Positions 1 to 13,313 of a DNA stretch of 64,000 nt are shown here, in pieces. Each line of letters begins with the position of its first letter. Position 1 is the stretch's first letter. Location of the stretch: positions 6,868,501-6,932,500 of the forward strand of contig NC_060107.1 of assembly GCF_021155765.1 (NCBI RefSeq), in the 5' to 3' direction. Below the pieces are notes generated by a model that saw nothing but the letters and a program-made list of their open reading frames with translations, searched no databases and had not been told where the DNA came from. Both the position numbers and the translations under genes were made by a program. The stretch comes from Diprion similis (Eukaryota; Arthropoda; Insecta; Hymenoptera; Diprionidae).

Positions 1-174
1 TCTCTACCTTGTGTATACGGCATAGCGCAGTAGCACTTTCATGACAATCTACAGATCACGCGAATAGCACAAGTGATGAAATATAAGTCGATCATTTTTT
101 CAATCCTCCAATAACGATAAATGTATACTTATATTCGTAAATGTATTTAGAATTGCGTAGGATTTGATAAAAGT

Positions 175-366
175 GAAAAAAAAAAAAAGAGTAAAATTTT
201 ACTCTGTCGGTAAAAACTGAGTGTAAAACTATTTTATACGTCGTCTTTGTGCATTTCTTCCACGTTTTTTAAACCTCCTTCAAATTATAAGTAGATATTA
301 CTGTTCAGCATGGCAATAATGAAAAAAAAGAGTGAAATTTTACTCTGTCGGTAAAAACTGAGTGTA
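175..366. repeat. diverged direct repeat with 16-bp palindromic core
   Basis: Two copies of an element about 45 bp long lie 141 bp apart, at about 175-226 and 321-366. Each has an A-run, then a palindrome (GAGTAAAATTTTACTC at 189-204; one base changed at 330-345), then the shared string CTGTCGGTAAAAACTGAGTG. Both copies are followed by similar text around GTCT and GCATTTCTT, so the duplicated unit is probably about 140 bp and diverged. It could be a decayed tandem repeat or a transposon-end fragment. Confidence 0.65.
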
Positions 367-479
367 GACCTCCCTTAAACCTCGTCTGCATTTCTTATTG
401 TAAAACAGAGACTTTAGGCTGATGCATTGCGGAAGGGCGTAGAAACCTTCAATTTTTTCCTGTAAGGGATATTACACGA

Positions 480-700
480 AGACCCTGGGGGGCGTCGGCG
501 GACCTTCGTGATAATCAAGATTGCGGAGCCGAGTGGCTCTACAAGCGTAACCTACTCCACGAGCCGGGTTCTTGGGGCACTACACGTTGTAGGTTAAGGG
601 TGCGGGAGGGAGAATCGGGGAGTAATATACGGCTCGAAGAGGGAAACAAGGCCAGGTTTACTCGGTAACCGTGTCACCGGCTATCGATTCGACCCCAACC
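480..700. other. GC-rich island, function unknown
   Basis: This block is clearly richer in G+C and in CpG than its flanks (for example GGGGGGCGTCGGCGGACC near 486-503). It has no open frame I would defend. It could be a regulatory element or untranslated exon of a neighbouring gene, or a fragment of a repeat. Confidence 0.35.
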
Positions 701-747
701 GACGTAATCGCGGAAGGAATTCTAGTCCCCGAAAGAGTGCGTGTTTT

Positions 748-750
<3 letters not shown>

Positions 751-791
<41 letters not shown>

Positions 792-800
792 GTACATATG
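751..800. repeat. (TA)n then (TATG)n microsatellite
   Basis: About 29 bases of alternating TA are followed by TATG/TGTA tetranucleotide repeats. Similar compound repeats occur at about 1085-1115, 3815-3845, 4410-4430, 4715-4745 and 5136-5170. Confidence 0.9.
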
Positions 801-1973
801 TAAGCAAGACACGTTTAAAAAGTAGTCAGTGTAAAATAAATCCGTCGCCACTATAGCTTTTACAGCGTCGTCGTCATCGATGAGAGAAACTGTTTCATTT
901 ATCTTGACTCGACGGTAAACAACGTCAATTTTCAATTTTTATTTTCATAGATATATTTCTAACGTAAGTGAGCAGTGAAATATTGTTCTCAATATTGGAA
1001 TTGATATGAAAATTATTCTAATATGCTATTTTATAATGTTATTTTTCAAATTGTTATAATTGAACAAAGAAAGTAAGATTTCGTATATATATATGTATAT
1101 ATATATATGTATGTATGGAAGTAGGTATGAACTGTTTAGTGTAGTGATTAGGTCTGATTAAAAGTAACCATATTTTTCGGTTACAGTGAAAAATAGTAAT
1201 AATAATAACGATACATGGTTGAATATACTGTTTATAATAACAAAAATCTGTAAGATTACACGTTTTTTTTTTGTTTTTTTTTTTTGGGAACAGGTATCAC
1301 AGGTATATTGGAAGATTTTGTTTGATCGAAACAAAAATTCGCGACATCAAATCGAATGGAAAATTTTTAGCAAATCTTGAAGAGTATGAGAAAAAGAATG
1401 ATTGTTTTTTTTTTTTTTTAATTCAATCCTCAATGTGCGACTATCTAGTATCAAAGCAAAGAAAGACGAATTAAACTTTGAGACGAAACATCAAAATTTA
1501 GAATGATCGAAGATTTTCAGTTCCGTGAATTTCTGGCTCGGTGAAATTTGTTTTTGACTTTCGATATTTTTACCTTCGGAATTCCGTTCATTCCGATTTT
1601 CGGTTTTACTGATTTTTCACACGAACTCGCGGATAGTAAACTACGATGTGCGAGTAAATTTTAACTTTCGGAATTTCCCTCTATCGAATCCTTGAATTTT
1701 CGAAATCTTACAATCCTGAACTTAAACCCGTCGTTTTCTTCGATCATTCGAAACTTTGTTGTTTCTTCAAAGTTTGACTTGTTCACATCAAGTTTCTCCA
1801 GCAAATAATTCAAAATCAAACGCTTTCGAGACTCTTGAAATCCGGAACTTCATCCCCACTCCACTTACTCATAATTTTATTAATTTTTTTCCTCCCTCTC
1901 CTCGCCGAGGAACTTTTTTTACACAACGGCGACGTCTGCCATAGTCAGTCGTAGAAAATGAATGTGTAATGTG

Positions 1974-2010
1974 TGTATGTATGTATGTATGTATGTATGT
2001 ATGCATGTAT
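1974..2010. repeat. (ATGT)n microsatellite
   Basis: About nine near-perfect copies of the tetranucleotide ATGT are present, the last with one substitution (ATGC). Confidence 0.9.
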
Positions 2011-4709
2011 AGAGGTTTAATAGGTGCGCAGAGGCACGACTCGCCTCGTGGTTAGCTTTCGTTTTCGCGCGCAGCCTACTTGTTAATCCGGTGAGTCAAT
2101 ATAGTTGTATAACACTGGAACTGAGTGAGTTACGTAACTATATCTATACCTATATACCTATATACCTACGCCATGGTTTCGCTCGCGACCCACTTGCCCA
2201 CTAAACTAGACACACATTTCTTATCCTCGCACATCCCTAGACTCCTCCTCATCGCTTCCACGTTTTACATTATTATATACATATATATATACCTACCCAA
2301 ACAGACGACACCCGCAGCCGCCATTTGGCATTTCGTATGTGATAATTTTTTACGAAATATTGTTAATCTCAAGGACAAGTTTAAAGTATTGTGAAAAATA
2401 GTTTTTAAAATCGAAGTTTCTTTCTATAGGTTTTGATTTTTTTTTTTTTAAATGTTTATTGCACTTTTTTACTTCATTCCGCACTTCTTGATATTATTAT
2501 TATACTTAGGTTGTAAAAAAGTATTCAATCTTTATGGTTTTCAAAGAATTCAAAATTCGCGGATGAACGTTGCATCCTTTATCCTTTACGCGTCACCATA
2601 ATCATGATTGTGATTATTTGTTGCAATTATCAATCAGCTTCATAAGTTGCAGATGCATTCGGCACTTTCCAAATAATATTAGACAAAATGTCAATGTCAC
2701 ATTATAACATCACATCTGTAACAAGTTATATGCAACGTAACACCGAAGCATATAATATAGTCTCTATATGCTGGAAAATTGCATAACCATAACCATATCC
2801 ATACATATTATAGGCGGGGTGCGAGGATTCGTTATTTCGCAAGAAGGGGCGTCGATCGAGTGAACCAAATACTAAATATAACCAGGTTAAAAGGCTGCTT
2901 TTGAGGGCAGGCTGCTCGTTTTATTACATATAGACGTGTGATGTTATATTGTAGCTGTATAATAAACTATTATCGATGAAACGTTTTAAACACGTGCGAG
3001 GAAATTTGCATGAGTGAAACTTAAGCCCTTTTGATTACAATCATCATCATTATTATTATTATTATTGATATTGTTGTTGCTGTTGTTACTACACATAATT
3101 TTCTATTTCTATTTATACACGAGATTATTATAAATAAATTATTCGCAGCAGCATCCCGACGTGCCCTTGAAGAGAAGGTTTCGATATTCGTTATAATAAT
3201 ATATACCTACCAGCTATATATTGTACACAATGAGTCGTTGAAAATTAACTTTTTTTTTTTTAACAATTTTGTCAACGAGATATTTCTTGCACGTAACAAA
3301 ACCCGTGAACTTGGTTCAGAAGAGAGAAAAAAAAAAAAAAAAAAAACTAAAATTCTACAAATACCGTCGTTCAATTCTCGAGATTCCGATTTCGAAACAT
3401 AATTAAACGCAATTTTCTGCAAGAAATTTGAGAAAAAAAAAAAAAAAAAATTAACGGAAACTGTTTTCGTGTTTTTTGTTTGATTTTTCATATTTTTCTT
3501 CACCTTTCTCGAAAAATAATACAATTTGTGTTAATGCGATATATGTGCTATAGATTATAACAACGTATGTATACCCCATGGTTAGAGGTGCAGTGCGTTT
3601 AATAATCCATATCGTATATGTATATCTATGGTACACTGTATATTATGTCACGTGTATGTGAACACAAGGTGTTATAATTGGAGTTTACACCCGCGAGTAT
3701 CGACGATGTGTGCGAATATATTACAAATTCATCGCTGTACCTCGTACACGTTATATACCTGTAATATAACTTTATGCGGTACGTGTTCTACTTAAAAAGC
3801 ATGATATATATACATACGTATATATATATACATATATATATATATTCATATTACACACACAAGACTGTAAGATTGACAATCGTAATTACCCACATTTCTC
3901 TGTATGTAACATAAAGAGGTAACGCGTCTATCTACGTATGTGTGTGTGTATGTGTATGTATGTATATATGTATATAATATCTATGTATAATTTACATCGG
4001 AGAGACCTCGAAGTCGGTATTAAGGCGCCCCGAAAACCTTGACAATAATATAAAAAAGGAAAATGTGTGATGCGTATCACACGTGGTTAGAGAGGAGAAT
4101 AAAATTAAAAATAATTATAAACAACAAAATAACCGCTCAAGTGAAGGTAAACACATTAACGAATCAAGATCGGATGACGAAAAATATATCCCGCGTACAG
4201 TAATAAATCAAGCCATTATAAATATGTACCTATATAATGTCTGTTAGATATATATATATATCATATTATTATAGGTATAGGATTGAGGGAAAAAAAAAAA
4301 AAAAAAAAACATCGTAAAAAGGTTTCAAACATATTTTTGAAACGCAGGAGTACATATGTGCGTAATATGTTACATAACGCAGTACTTTTCTTATTTCTTA
4401 CAATTTTCCGATAATATATATATATATATATGTTTTTTTTTCTTTCTTTCTTTCTTTACACCCTTTAGTGTATATTATATGTATTTATTTTTTTCGCCTC
4501 CCCCCTTGTTTTCTTGTATTTTCAACTAGTACGCGTTTCTACGATAAGATTTCGGTTGGATCGCCGCAACTATATCAGCTTGCGTAATCAGCTTGCATGC
4601 GGTTTAGTGAAGTAAGTAATTAAGTACACAATATGCATATCGTTTATACATGTATAGTATGATAATACACATACTATGTATAAATGGTAAAAAATAAGTA
4701 AAGAACAAT

Positions 4710-4748
<39 letters not shown>

Positions 4749-5131
4749 TATATCGGAATTTAGTACACACATACACAGAGAAATGCGTCTTTTTGGGTCA
4801 GATAAATAAAAATTCATTCGCGTTATAAGTATTATTGGTTGGTATGTGACGCGTGTTATATGCATATAATTATGTATCAATAAAACTATAACAAGTGTAG
4901 TATATCTAACCCGATGAATCAGACCAGCAGTGAGAGTAAATAATCAGAATCACGTTTCGTATATCATACACTGCGATTATTTGAAATTAATTTCCTTTTT
5001 AATATGCCAGAATGTCCCTAGATGGTGAATTTTTTTTTCACCAAAATGTAAAAAAAAATAAATAAATAAATAAAAATACGTACTGTTCTGCATATTGGAA
5101 TTTATACGGGTATAATAATATTTTTTATATA

Positions 5132-5174
<43 letters not shown>

Positions 5175-5310
5175 CATGTATATATAATAAAAGCTGTTCA
5201 ACAAATTTGACCCACATTTAATATTTACTTTTATTAAAAATGCGATAGTATGCACGTTTGACTGTTATTATACCAATTGCCTCTCGTTTTTATACGACAT
5301 ATTGTGCATA

Positions 5311-5342
5311 ATAATAGTAATAATAATAATAATAATAATAAT
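5311..5342. repeat. (AAT)n microsatellite
   Basis: Trinucleotide AAT repeats with one interruption. A related tract lies at about 11275-11301. Confidence 0.85.
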
Positions 5343-6421
5343 TTAAAAAAAGGGTCATCCGGGATGTTAGAATGTAAATAAAATTAAATAACCGTCAATT
5401 AGATTCTTTTATGTTCATGCCTATGTATCTACTATCAAGTCGAAGAGTTTAAAGAGAAAGAATGCAACTGTATAATGTAATATCGATTGATAGTTTTGTT
5501 GAAAAATTATTTCAAACAGAAACTAATCCATTTAAGCTCGGTATAAATGCGTCAATAAGTTAAATACTAAATAGTTACTATTTTTCGATTGTAGTTATAC
5601 GAAAATTGACTTTTTATAAATAAAATATAAAACATTGAAACCAAGGTTGACAGACCGAAACCTCCCCCTCCTGCTCCTCTAAAAAAAAAAAAAGAAAGAA
5701 AGAAAAAAAAAAAAAAATTGGACCGTGTTTCTAATACTACGAGATAGTAATTTTTGCGCCCTGTTAGAATTTGAAATACGAAAAAAGTTTATATTCTATC
5801 AACCCTGTTGACGAAGATGTGATAAAGATTAGAATTAAAAAGAAAGAAAAAAAAACACCACTTAATAAAATAAAGAATATCGAGGTGAATCTGTTTTTCC
5901 TTTTCAAGGGTTGCTAACCTACTAATTTCGTTAGACGTCAAGCATGTCTCTACGTACATGCATACGAACATGCAAATGCATACGATTAAGTTATAAAAAT
6001 ATGACACACAGTCTGCGTTTAGATATTTTTCAAATTTTCCTTACTCGCGCGGTCTACGTTATATACAATGTGTATGCACGTCCTTACGTAGTATATATAC
6101 ACATTATACGGCATCGCGAAAAGGTAAACCTCCTTCTGACACGGAGCTTTTTTTTATTAGTCCAAGTATTGAGATTAAGTATATTCAATACCGAGTGTGC
6201 CATGACACACTAACCAAGTGGTCGAGACCTACTTACTGCTACTGGGTGACCTCCGTCAAAATGAATGGGGTTGCTTGCTCGTTTGTCTCTCTCACTCTCT
6301 TTATATATACAAACATATCTATATATAGACCGATACGCAAGTATTTAATATACATTATACACACATCAAGGTGCACCGCATGTAATCTCTACTATACGAG
6401 GTAAATAAATTATACCATTTC

Positions 6422-6424
<3 letters not shown>

Positions 6425-6453
<29 letters not shown>
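6425..6453. repeat. (AC)n microsatellite
   Basis: About 14 uninterrupted AC dinucleotides. Confidence 0.95.
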
Positions 6454-6456
<3 letters not shown>

Positions 6457-8903
6457 GGTATACTGTATAAACATATGCATGTGTACGACATGAGCAACTC
6501 GTTAGCCGCAGGTGTATGCAGCAACATAATGATACGCAAACACATACTGTCGTATTATTATAAACATATATATTCATATAATAAATGCGCAAAGAAGAAT
6601 GATCATGATACATGTGTTGCTGGCTTCAAACGCGTTTCGCAACTTGTATCGCGGCGGCTGAGGAACCAGGCTAATAAAAATATATCGTGATCACTACCAT
6701 AACGGCGAGAGAAATACGTACGATCTATGTATGAATTATGTATGACATCTATATGTATGTCTATATATACATATATATGCATATACATATCAGGGTGGTT
6801 TGTTTTTTAACATTTTTTTTTTATTTTTAAAGTGCCACTCGAAAAATTTCGTATCAATACTGATGAAAAGAATTGTCGTGAAGCCTGGATTAAGTAGGAG
6901 AATATTTAGAGGTCGCTACCAACCATTGGAATATTTTTTATTTATTTTTATATGCCTACCTTACGGAAACGGACTTATTTGTTGTTTATTGGTGAACAAT
7001 TAATTGGACCACGATACCAAAAAAAAATAATAATAATAAGAAAAACAAACTAACAAATGTGTATTTATATGTCCGTAAGGTGGACACAGATAAACGAATA
7101 AAAAATATTACAATAATTGGTAAAGTTTTTTCTTCTCAATTTTCTTTCAAATATCCTGCGACAGAGAAATAATATCGCGATCCAATCCACCTATAGAAAT
7201 TTACTTTATTACCCATATAATATACCGATTTTTCAATTGAAGAGGAATTATATAAACGGTGAAACTGATAAGTGAATAATAATTATTTTTATACTTTATA
7301 TTTATCTATACATGCATGACAATTATTGCTGACAGATCAATTGTGAAAGATAATCATCTGACGAATGACCAACGATACAGCGCGCATTGATCCAAACGGT
7401 TGTATCGATTGGCTGGAGTGAGTACACTTATTTATATATAATTACGTGTGTCTGTGTGTGTGCGTATGTAACGTGAAGTTGAAACGAGGGCAGAATAAAC
7501 GTGGCATCAAAATGTTGTATAACAACTTTTGATCCCGTTGCCGGTTTATGCGGTTGTTAATTGTCGGAGAATGAAAAAAAGAACGCTTTAAGCGCCATTT
7601 TGTTTTTTTGAAAAAAAAAAACAAAAAAAAACAAACAAAGAACAAAGAAATTAATAACCACGCAACGAAGAAAAAGTATTTTTTTTCCGCTTGTTGATTA
7701 TTTTATTTTTAATTTTTATTTTATCTCTCGCAAAATTTTTGATTTCATTCGCAGACATTTACAATATTTTTTAATTTTAAAATCACGCTTGTTAGATGAA
7801 GTTTGTACGAATTGCAAAATCGCGAGGAAACGCTACCATTGCAGACAGCCGGAGATCCGGAATCATCGGACAGTTTCACAAATAATCTAAGGTAAAGCCC
7901 GTTGCGTCACATAATAATAAAAATTCAGTCAAGGACGAAAGAAATTCTTTCAAAGTATCTTGGATATTATAATGAGCTGTAATAAATTCCTGCTAAAGTG
8001 ATTCAAGCCTCGCAGACGCGAAAAACCCTACATCTATGAAAAAAAAAAAAAAAGAGGATCAGTTAAATATGGCGGAAGATAAGAAGACGAAAGAGGAATT
8101 TGGAATTTGGATGAAAAAGAAGAATAAAAAGAAAGAACACCAGAGTATATGAGAAAAAAACCCAGATCTTCAACTTCGAGTTTCGTAGGTACGCTATATT
8201 TCCTCCTAAAAATACCATGAATTTTCAATTTGATTTCTAGATATCGAATTTTGATTTCTTCTCCACCTAACTGATGAAAGGAAAAATAATAAATAATAAA
8301 TAATAATAATAATTTCTCGACAATTTTACCGTAGGATGTAGAAAATTTACGCACACACACATAAATTTATTTATACATATATATATATATATACACATAT
8401 ATGTGTGCATACAAATATAGTGAGTGAGTCCGAGCATTAGCTAACAGCATAATGAACACAGAGAACGTGTAGTAGGTATATATATAGTAAGATAAATACA
8501 CATGCGTAAACACGTCACAGATACACAGATACAGATTCTTACGCAAACTAGCGAAAGTAGGCGTCGTATCACGGCTTGAAACACGGTATATCTATATATA
8601 GGATGAAATAATACGCGAACGTGTGTGGTTGCAGGGAAACGTTGCGAAACGCGTCCCGCCGAAAGCGAGAACGGTCGCTCCTCTCTCTCTCTCTTTTTCT
8701 CTATCCCATGGCATACGTGACACGCGGCAAGGATTGAAATTTTGCGCTCTTCCAACAAGTCTGCACCGCAAAAGTGGGGAGGGCCGATAAGAAAAAGAGC
8801 GAGGATCTTTTCGTCCAGTTTCAGGATGAATGGATCTCAATGGTCTGGATAAAAATTTGTTGGGTTTCAAAAGGGAGGAGAGAAAAAAAAATAAGTTTTT
8901 AGA

Positions 8904-8927
8904 CCCCCCCCCCCCCCCCCCCCCCCC
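8904..8927. repeat. 24-base poly-C run
   Basis: An uninterrupted run of 24 C on the plus strand, followed by G and CC. It is preceded by an A-rich/G-rich segment. The run could form a G-quadruplex on the minus strand and is also a place where assembly length errors are likely. Confidence 0.95.
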
Positions 8928-10284
8928 GCCTCTCAAATTTTATTAGCAATATTCTTTGTACTGGTGTATATATATGGGGAATTCCATACGAACCCGATCA
9001 ACGTTTCACCCTCACCATTTCTGATTCTGTTTGAAAATAAAAAAAACATTTCTGCAAGCGTAACCGTGATTTTTTTCAGATTTTTTCATTCAACTGCTCG
9101 ATAATTTGTAAATATTTGAAGTGATTTTGGAAATGACCTTTTTTAAAATTCTAAAAATATTCTCAGAAACTGAATTTTCTATTCGAAACAATTTGAGACC
9201 GTGCTCACGATGGGTAGATTTTTTTTTAATTTTCTTTATCACTGTAAAATTTTTTTTCTCGGTTAAAAAATTGTTTGAACCATAGGAAGATTCGTGAAAA
9301 ATGTTGCAAGACTTCTATTTTTTACTTGGAACACGTTTCTAGGCCGGTTTCGTTATGGAGAAATTTTCGTCCATTTTTCTTCTTCTTCTTCTACTTCTTT
9401 TCTTTTCTTTTCACAATCAACAGAGGACCTGAGCAAAAAAATGTCTTCTCAAGTAATTTCTAAAAGGATTTAGAAATGAAACGTGAAAAATGCTAAATCC
9501 ATATTAGGTTAAGTATTTCGAATTATGAAATTACCGCGTAAAATTTATTGACGAAGTACGTAATATCTTGCTGTGGTAATCAAAATTCGTGACTTTTAAT
9601 TTATATTCTTCCTTTTTTCACACGTCAAGTATACCTAAGTGCAAACATAATTTTCGAACGAATTTATCCATAGATCGAATCTACATATATACATATATAT
9701 ATATGTAATAAATATATAAATATACATATACATAAAAATATTTCTGACATTTGTTTATCATTTCGTAACTATTTCGCTTCAACCTCGATTATTGGAATTA
9801 ATTGAAATTTCAAAGAATAAATTAACCCTGAAATATAGGAATCAGATATTTAAATATACATTACACGTTATACTGTAACATCCGATAAACTGTATTTTGT
9901 GTGTGAATAAATAGTCGTCGTCGCAGTAAAAATACAAGGTAACGGCCTTCCAATATCACGGACAACCGATAGATCTTTCTTTCTCAACGCAGGACTGCGT
10001 GAAGGTAGGTAACTTACGCAGCAGGCACGTGTGAGCAATATCGGAAAAAGGTTCCTCTTCATCGCGATCAATATGGTTTATATTTGTTTTCAAGTACGGA
10101 TACTTTATTACGTTTATATAATATGTACGGGTACACAGTAAGAAGATTAGAAATGCCGCGTGTCGGAAACGGAAGTCATAATTAAATGGCTAAACCCACT
10201 GTGCTCCCTTTTCTCTGGCGGGAACAACAAATAATGTAACGATTTAGGCATTAAAGAATAAATGAAACATAATGTGAAAAATAC

Positions 10285-10514
10285 TTTTTTACGGCATGGG
10301 CATTGAAAAGTCTACTTTCTGTGGCGGTTTACGTTCCGTAAAGTGACACTTTATACGGCAGCGTGCAAAGTTGCGGAATAAAGTCTTTATTCCGCAGTTT
10401 TGATGCGTAGTTCGAAGTGCGCATCCCGAACTGCCGAATAAAGTAGCTTCGTCGAACAGATCGCGACATAACCTCACTCTTCGTTTTGCTTTTCAATGCC
10501 CATAGCGTAAAAAA
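10285..10514. mobile_element. MITE-like element with 26-bp terminal inverted repeats
   Basis: The left end (10285-10310) and the reverse complement of the right end (10489-10514) match at about 24 of 26 positions, sharing ATGGGCATTGAAAAG. Inside is a perfect 11-bp hairpin, GCGGAATAAAG and its complement separated by one base (about 10374-10396), plus partial further foldback (ACTTTAT-CGGCAG occurs in both orientations). There is no transposase. The size of about 230 bp fits a non-autonomous DNA transposon. The target-site duplication is not certain because the flanks are A/T rich. Confidence 0.7.
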
Positions 10515-12030
10515 TATTGTACGTGGCATGCCCGTAAACCGTTTTTTGGCTCGGATAATTTCAGTACTCGCTTCCGGCTGTTACTACCTAGGATATAATA
10601 TCGGTTTACACATATATATATATATATATAACACACGAGAGTTTCTTATCTATGCTTTTATATCTACAATGACTGCTAGATAATTAAAGCCGGTGGTAAA
10701 ACGGTTTATTCCATCCTCTGTAAGAGAATGATGTTCGCTACCGGAAGAGGTAAGAATAAATCCTGATCTCGCCGTATCATATTGTCAAATAAAAATCCGA
10801 TATTTCAACCGAATGATTGTAGTTTTCTCTCATTGTACACAATATCCGCAGGTTTCTCGTCTCCCCTTAACAAACGTTATTCGATTTCCAATACCATTTA
10901 CGGACATAGGATACCGATGATCGCGTGTAGAGTGCATTGCGAGTCCTTGAAAACTCATACAGACCAATACCTTCACCACGTATAGGTACAGTCCGTGTAC
11001 CAGTTAAATCCGGCATTGCACGTACAGACAAAATGTGTGTCTATATAATATATAATATATATATAAATATAAAAACGTTAAACTCACATCCGTAACTGCG
11101 TCATATATGACCTATGCGTATAATTACTTGTAATAACACCACGTTACACTCTGTGGTTATATACACGCGTGAATAATGGCGTATCGTGAAAGCAAGCGAC
11201 GAATGAAATCGTTTTCCAAAAATAAATTTCAAAAAAATCGATGAAACAAAGATCAGAAAAGGTAAATAATACTAATAATAATAACAATAATAATAATAAT
11301 AAAATACCTCGCAGCTTGAGAAAAGAAAAAATGGCGAAGGACCGAAGATATGTACCTGAAACCTAGCCGATTTGGTAAATTATAAGGATACAATAAGGAT
11401 AAATACCTGCACCTTACCATTCATAAATATATATTATACATAATATACCACCGCTGCTATAACTTGTACAATAATTATCGAATCCTGTTAAAGTAACGAA
11501 TTATACAAGTCCTAGCCGGTACAATAATTTTCATTCGAAGGGCACGTTGATTTCTTGCGTGTATATATATATATATACATTGGAATAAATAAATAAAAAA
11601 CCGAGCTGTAAGACTAGACGGAAAAAAAAAAAAAAAAAAAATGATCCGCACGTGCGTGTGTTATATATCTATAACCGTACAACACATCCATACAATATAA
11701 GTATCAAATATATAAAATATATACAAAATTCATTAATAATCGCTCTTAAGCGACCGACGACGACGACGTCGATAATAATTCTACGTCACCTCTCATCGTT
11801 GCGTCAACCAACCCGGACAGGGTTGAGGTGAGGAACTCACGGGCGAGAGGGGGGTGGGGGGAAACAAGCGTTCGGCTATGTACGGTACGTATTGATGTAC
11901 GTAACGTAGAGGGAGGAAGAGATATATTTCCACCCCCCCCCCTCCCCTCGACCCCCTTTCGCCCCAACCCTTCCCTCGCCTCCTCTCTATAGGTACGTCA
12001 CGTCGTACACACAGAAAGACATGCGCAGCG

Positions 12031-12080
12031 AGTCAGTCAGTTAGTCAGTTAGTCAGTCAGTCAGTCAGTCAGTCAGTCAG
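12031..12080. repeat. (CAGT)n tandem repeat
   Basis: About 12 copies of AGTC/CAGT with two AGTT variants, inside the GC-rich island. Confidence 0.9.
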
Positions 12081-12584
12081 ACCGCGAGAGATCGGTGTCA
12101 TTGTCAGTGGGTAAGGAGGTCAGTGGGTCAGTGGGACACCACTTTCAGTTTCGCTTCTGCACTACGGAGCAGGAGTCGCGCAACACCGCACGCAACGCGC
12201 AGGTCTCTCTATATATCGTCTCTCTCTCTCTCTCACTCACTCTCTTTGACGTTATCTCACCAGTGTGGCGAGGGGGCAAGAGAGGGAGAGGGAGAGGGAG
12301 AGGGAGATGAGGGCTGATGGTGGGGGCGGATGGGAGGAAACGAGGGGTGAAGGGAGACCAGGGTGGGGGTGGGGGAGGGGGGCGCCGCCGCGTCGCGCGA
12401 GATACCGCGGAAAGTAGGACGCTTATTAAAAAACCGCGCGCGGCGCTATCCGCGTGACGTGTTCTTGGATATGTATATATATATATAGGTATGTACATAC
12501 ATACATACATAAAGACGTATTACGTGGAGGATGTATGCCTGGTTTGCGGGAGCGCACGCGTGCGCGTGCGCGAAACCTGCACTG

Positions 12585-12639
12585 CTGCCCATTGCCCATT
12601 GCACGTTGCCCGTTGCCCATTGCTCGTTGCACGATGCCC
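12585..12639. repeat. degenerate 7-mer tandem repeat
   Basis: About eight imperfect copies of a heptamer of the type TGCCCAT/TGCACGT (GCCCATT, GCACGTT, GCCCGTT, GCTCGTT and similar). The copies are variant rather than identical. Confidence 0.75.
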
Positions 12640-13176
12640 ATGTCGGCGGGACACGCGCGCGCACGCGGTTTAGGGTGTGTATGAGCTGGTGTTGCTGCTA
12701 CTGCTGCTGCTGCTGCTCCTTATTACTTCATGGCATGATGATCGTTTAAACTGTCGGTTACCCAATCGAATTAACATCGTAACTAACAATGTCTCTCTGC
12801 ATGTAGGATAACGCGTTTATTATTATAATATTACTGTATGTAAGCGTCTATGTATAACGTCTGTGTATTGTGTATATGTATATATATATACATATAATAT
12901 TACAATGTTTAGTTGGAATGATTGGAAAAATAGTATATTACGCACGTATATAAGGAGGAAAAGTAGGCTATTCGGTTGAGGTTGACAAGAATGCTTGACG
13001 TATACAATTTTTCACCAACCCCTGAAGAGAAAGGTACAATTTCTCGTTTACGCGAGGGGCTGAAAGTTGTACTTTCGGTGCAGGTATGGTGAAAAAAGGT
13101 TTTCTTTCGTAGCTCAAACGTGGAAGTAGTAGGCGGTTTTGACCACCGGCTGAAAGTGAAACAAAAAAAAAGACGT

Positions 13177-13313
13177 TATTTCTCAACGAATGACGTACGA
13201 GTTGGGAAATAATGAATCATTTCTTCACTAGTGTGGAAAAAACTGTTTTTACCCACTAGTGAAGGAATATTTTTCTATTTCCAAACAGCGCTTAATTCGT
13301 TGTGAAATAGAGT
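13177..13313. repeat. imperfect palindrome (foldback), about 65-bp arms
   Basis: The two halves are imperfect reverse complements centred at about 13243. CAACGAAT at 13184-13191 pairs with ATTCGTTG at 13295-13302. TTCTTCACTAGTG at 13221-13233 pairs with the segment at 13254-13267, and the intervening A-run and T-run also pair. The centres agree within 1 bp, so this is one hairpin. It may be a MITE relic or a small hairpin-RNA source. Confidence 0.7.

Larger units (their letters stand above)
1..5400. other. gene-poor AT-rich spacer with microsatellites
   Basis: No coding exon can be supported here. Open frames in this stretch translate to YIYIYI or poly-F/K strings from (TA)n and homopolymer runs. 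The stretch holds a diverged duplicated palindrome at 175-366, a GC-richer block at about 480-700, and many simple repeats. It is probably intronic or intergenic DNA of the minus-strand gene whose first coding exon is at 27.0 kb, but this is inference. Confidence 0.6.
5400..10280. other. gene-poor AT-rich spacer
   Basis: No coding exon is supported. Contents are A/T homopolymers, an (AC)n tract at 6425-6453, (TA)n at about 8378-8395 and a poly-C run at 8904-8927. Open frames of 60-115 codons exist but are rich in F, K, I and Y, lack domain signatures and lie over simple repeats. Confidence 0.55.
11750..12700. promoter_or_regulatory. CpG- and GC-rich promoter-like island
   Basis: A sharp shift from AT-rich flanks to GC-rich DNA with many CpG (for example GCGCCGCCGCGTCGCGCG near 12382) and several short repeats: CAGT, GGGAGA and a 7-mer. 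Predicted frames here are low-complexity (poly-P, poly-S/L) and look non-coding. The profile is that of an alternative promoter or untranslated first exon of a large gene. Strand and transcription are unknown. Confidence 0.4.

Noticed and set aside
490-570. tRNA-like word (GCCGAGTGGCTCTACAAGCG)
   Set aside because: Resembles a D-arm with variable bases but no matching T-arm or acceptor stem was found at the right distance.
12145-12510. 121-codon minus frame over the CpG island
   Set aside because: Its translation is poly-P, poly-S and YIYIY strings from simple repeats.
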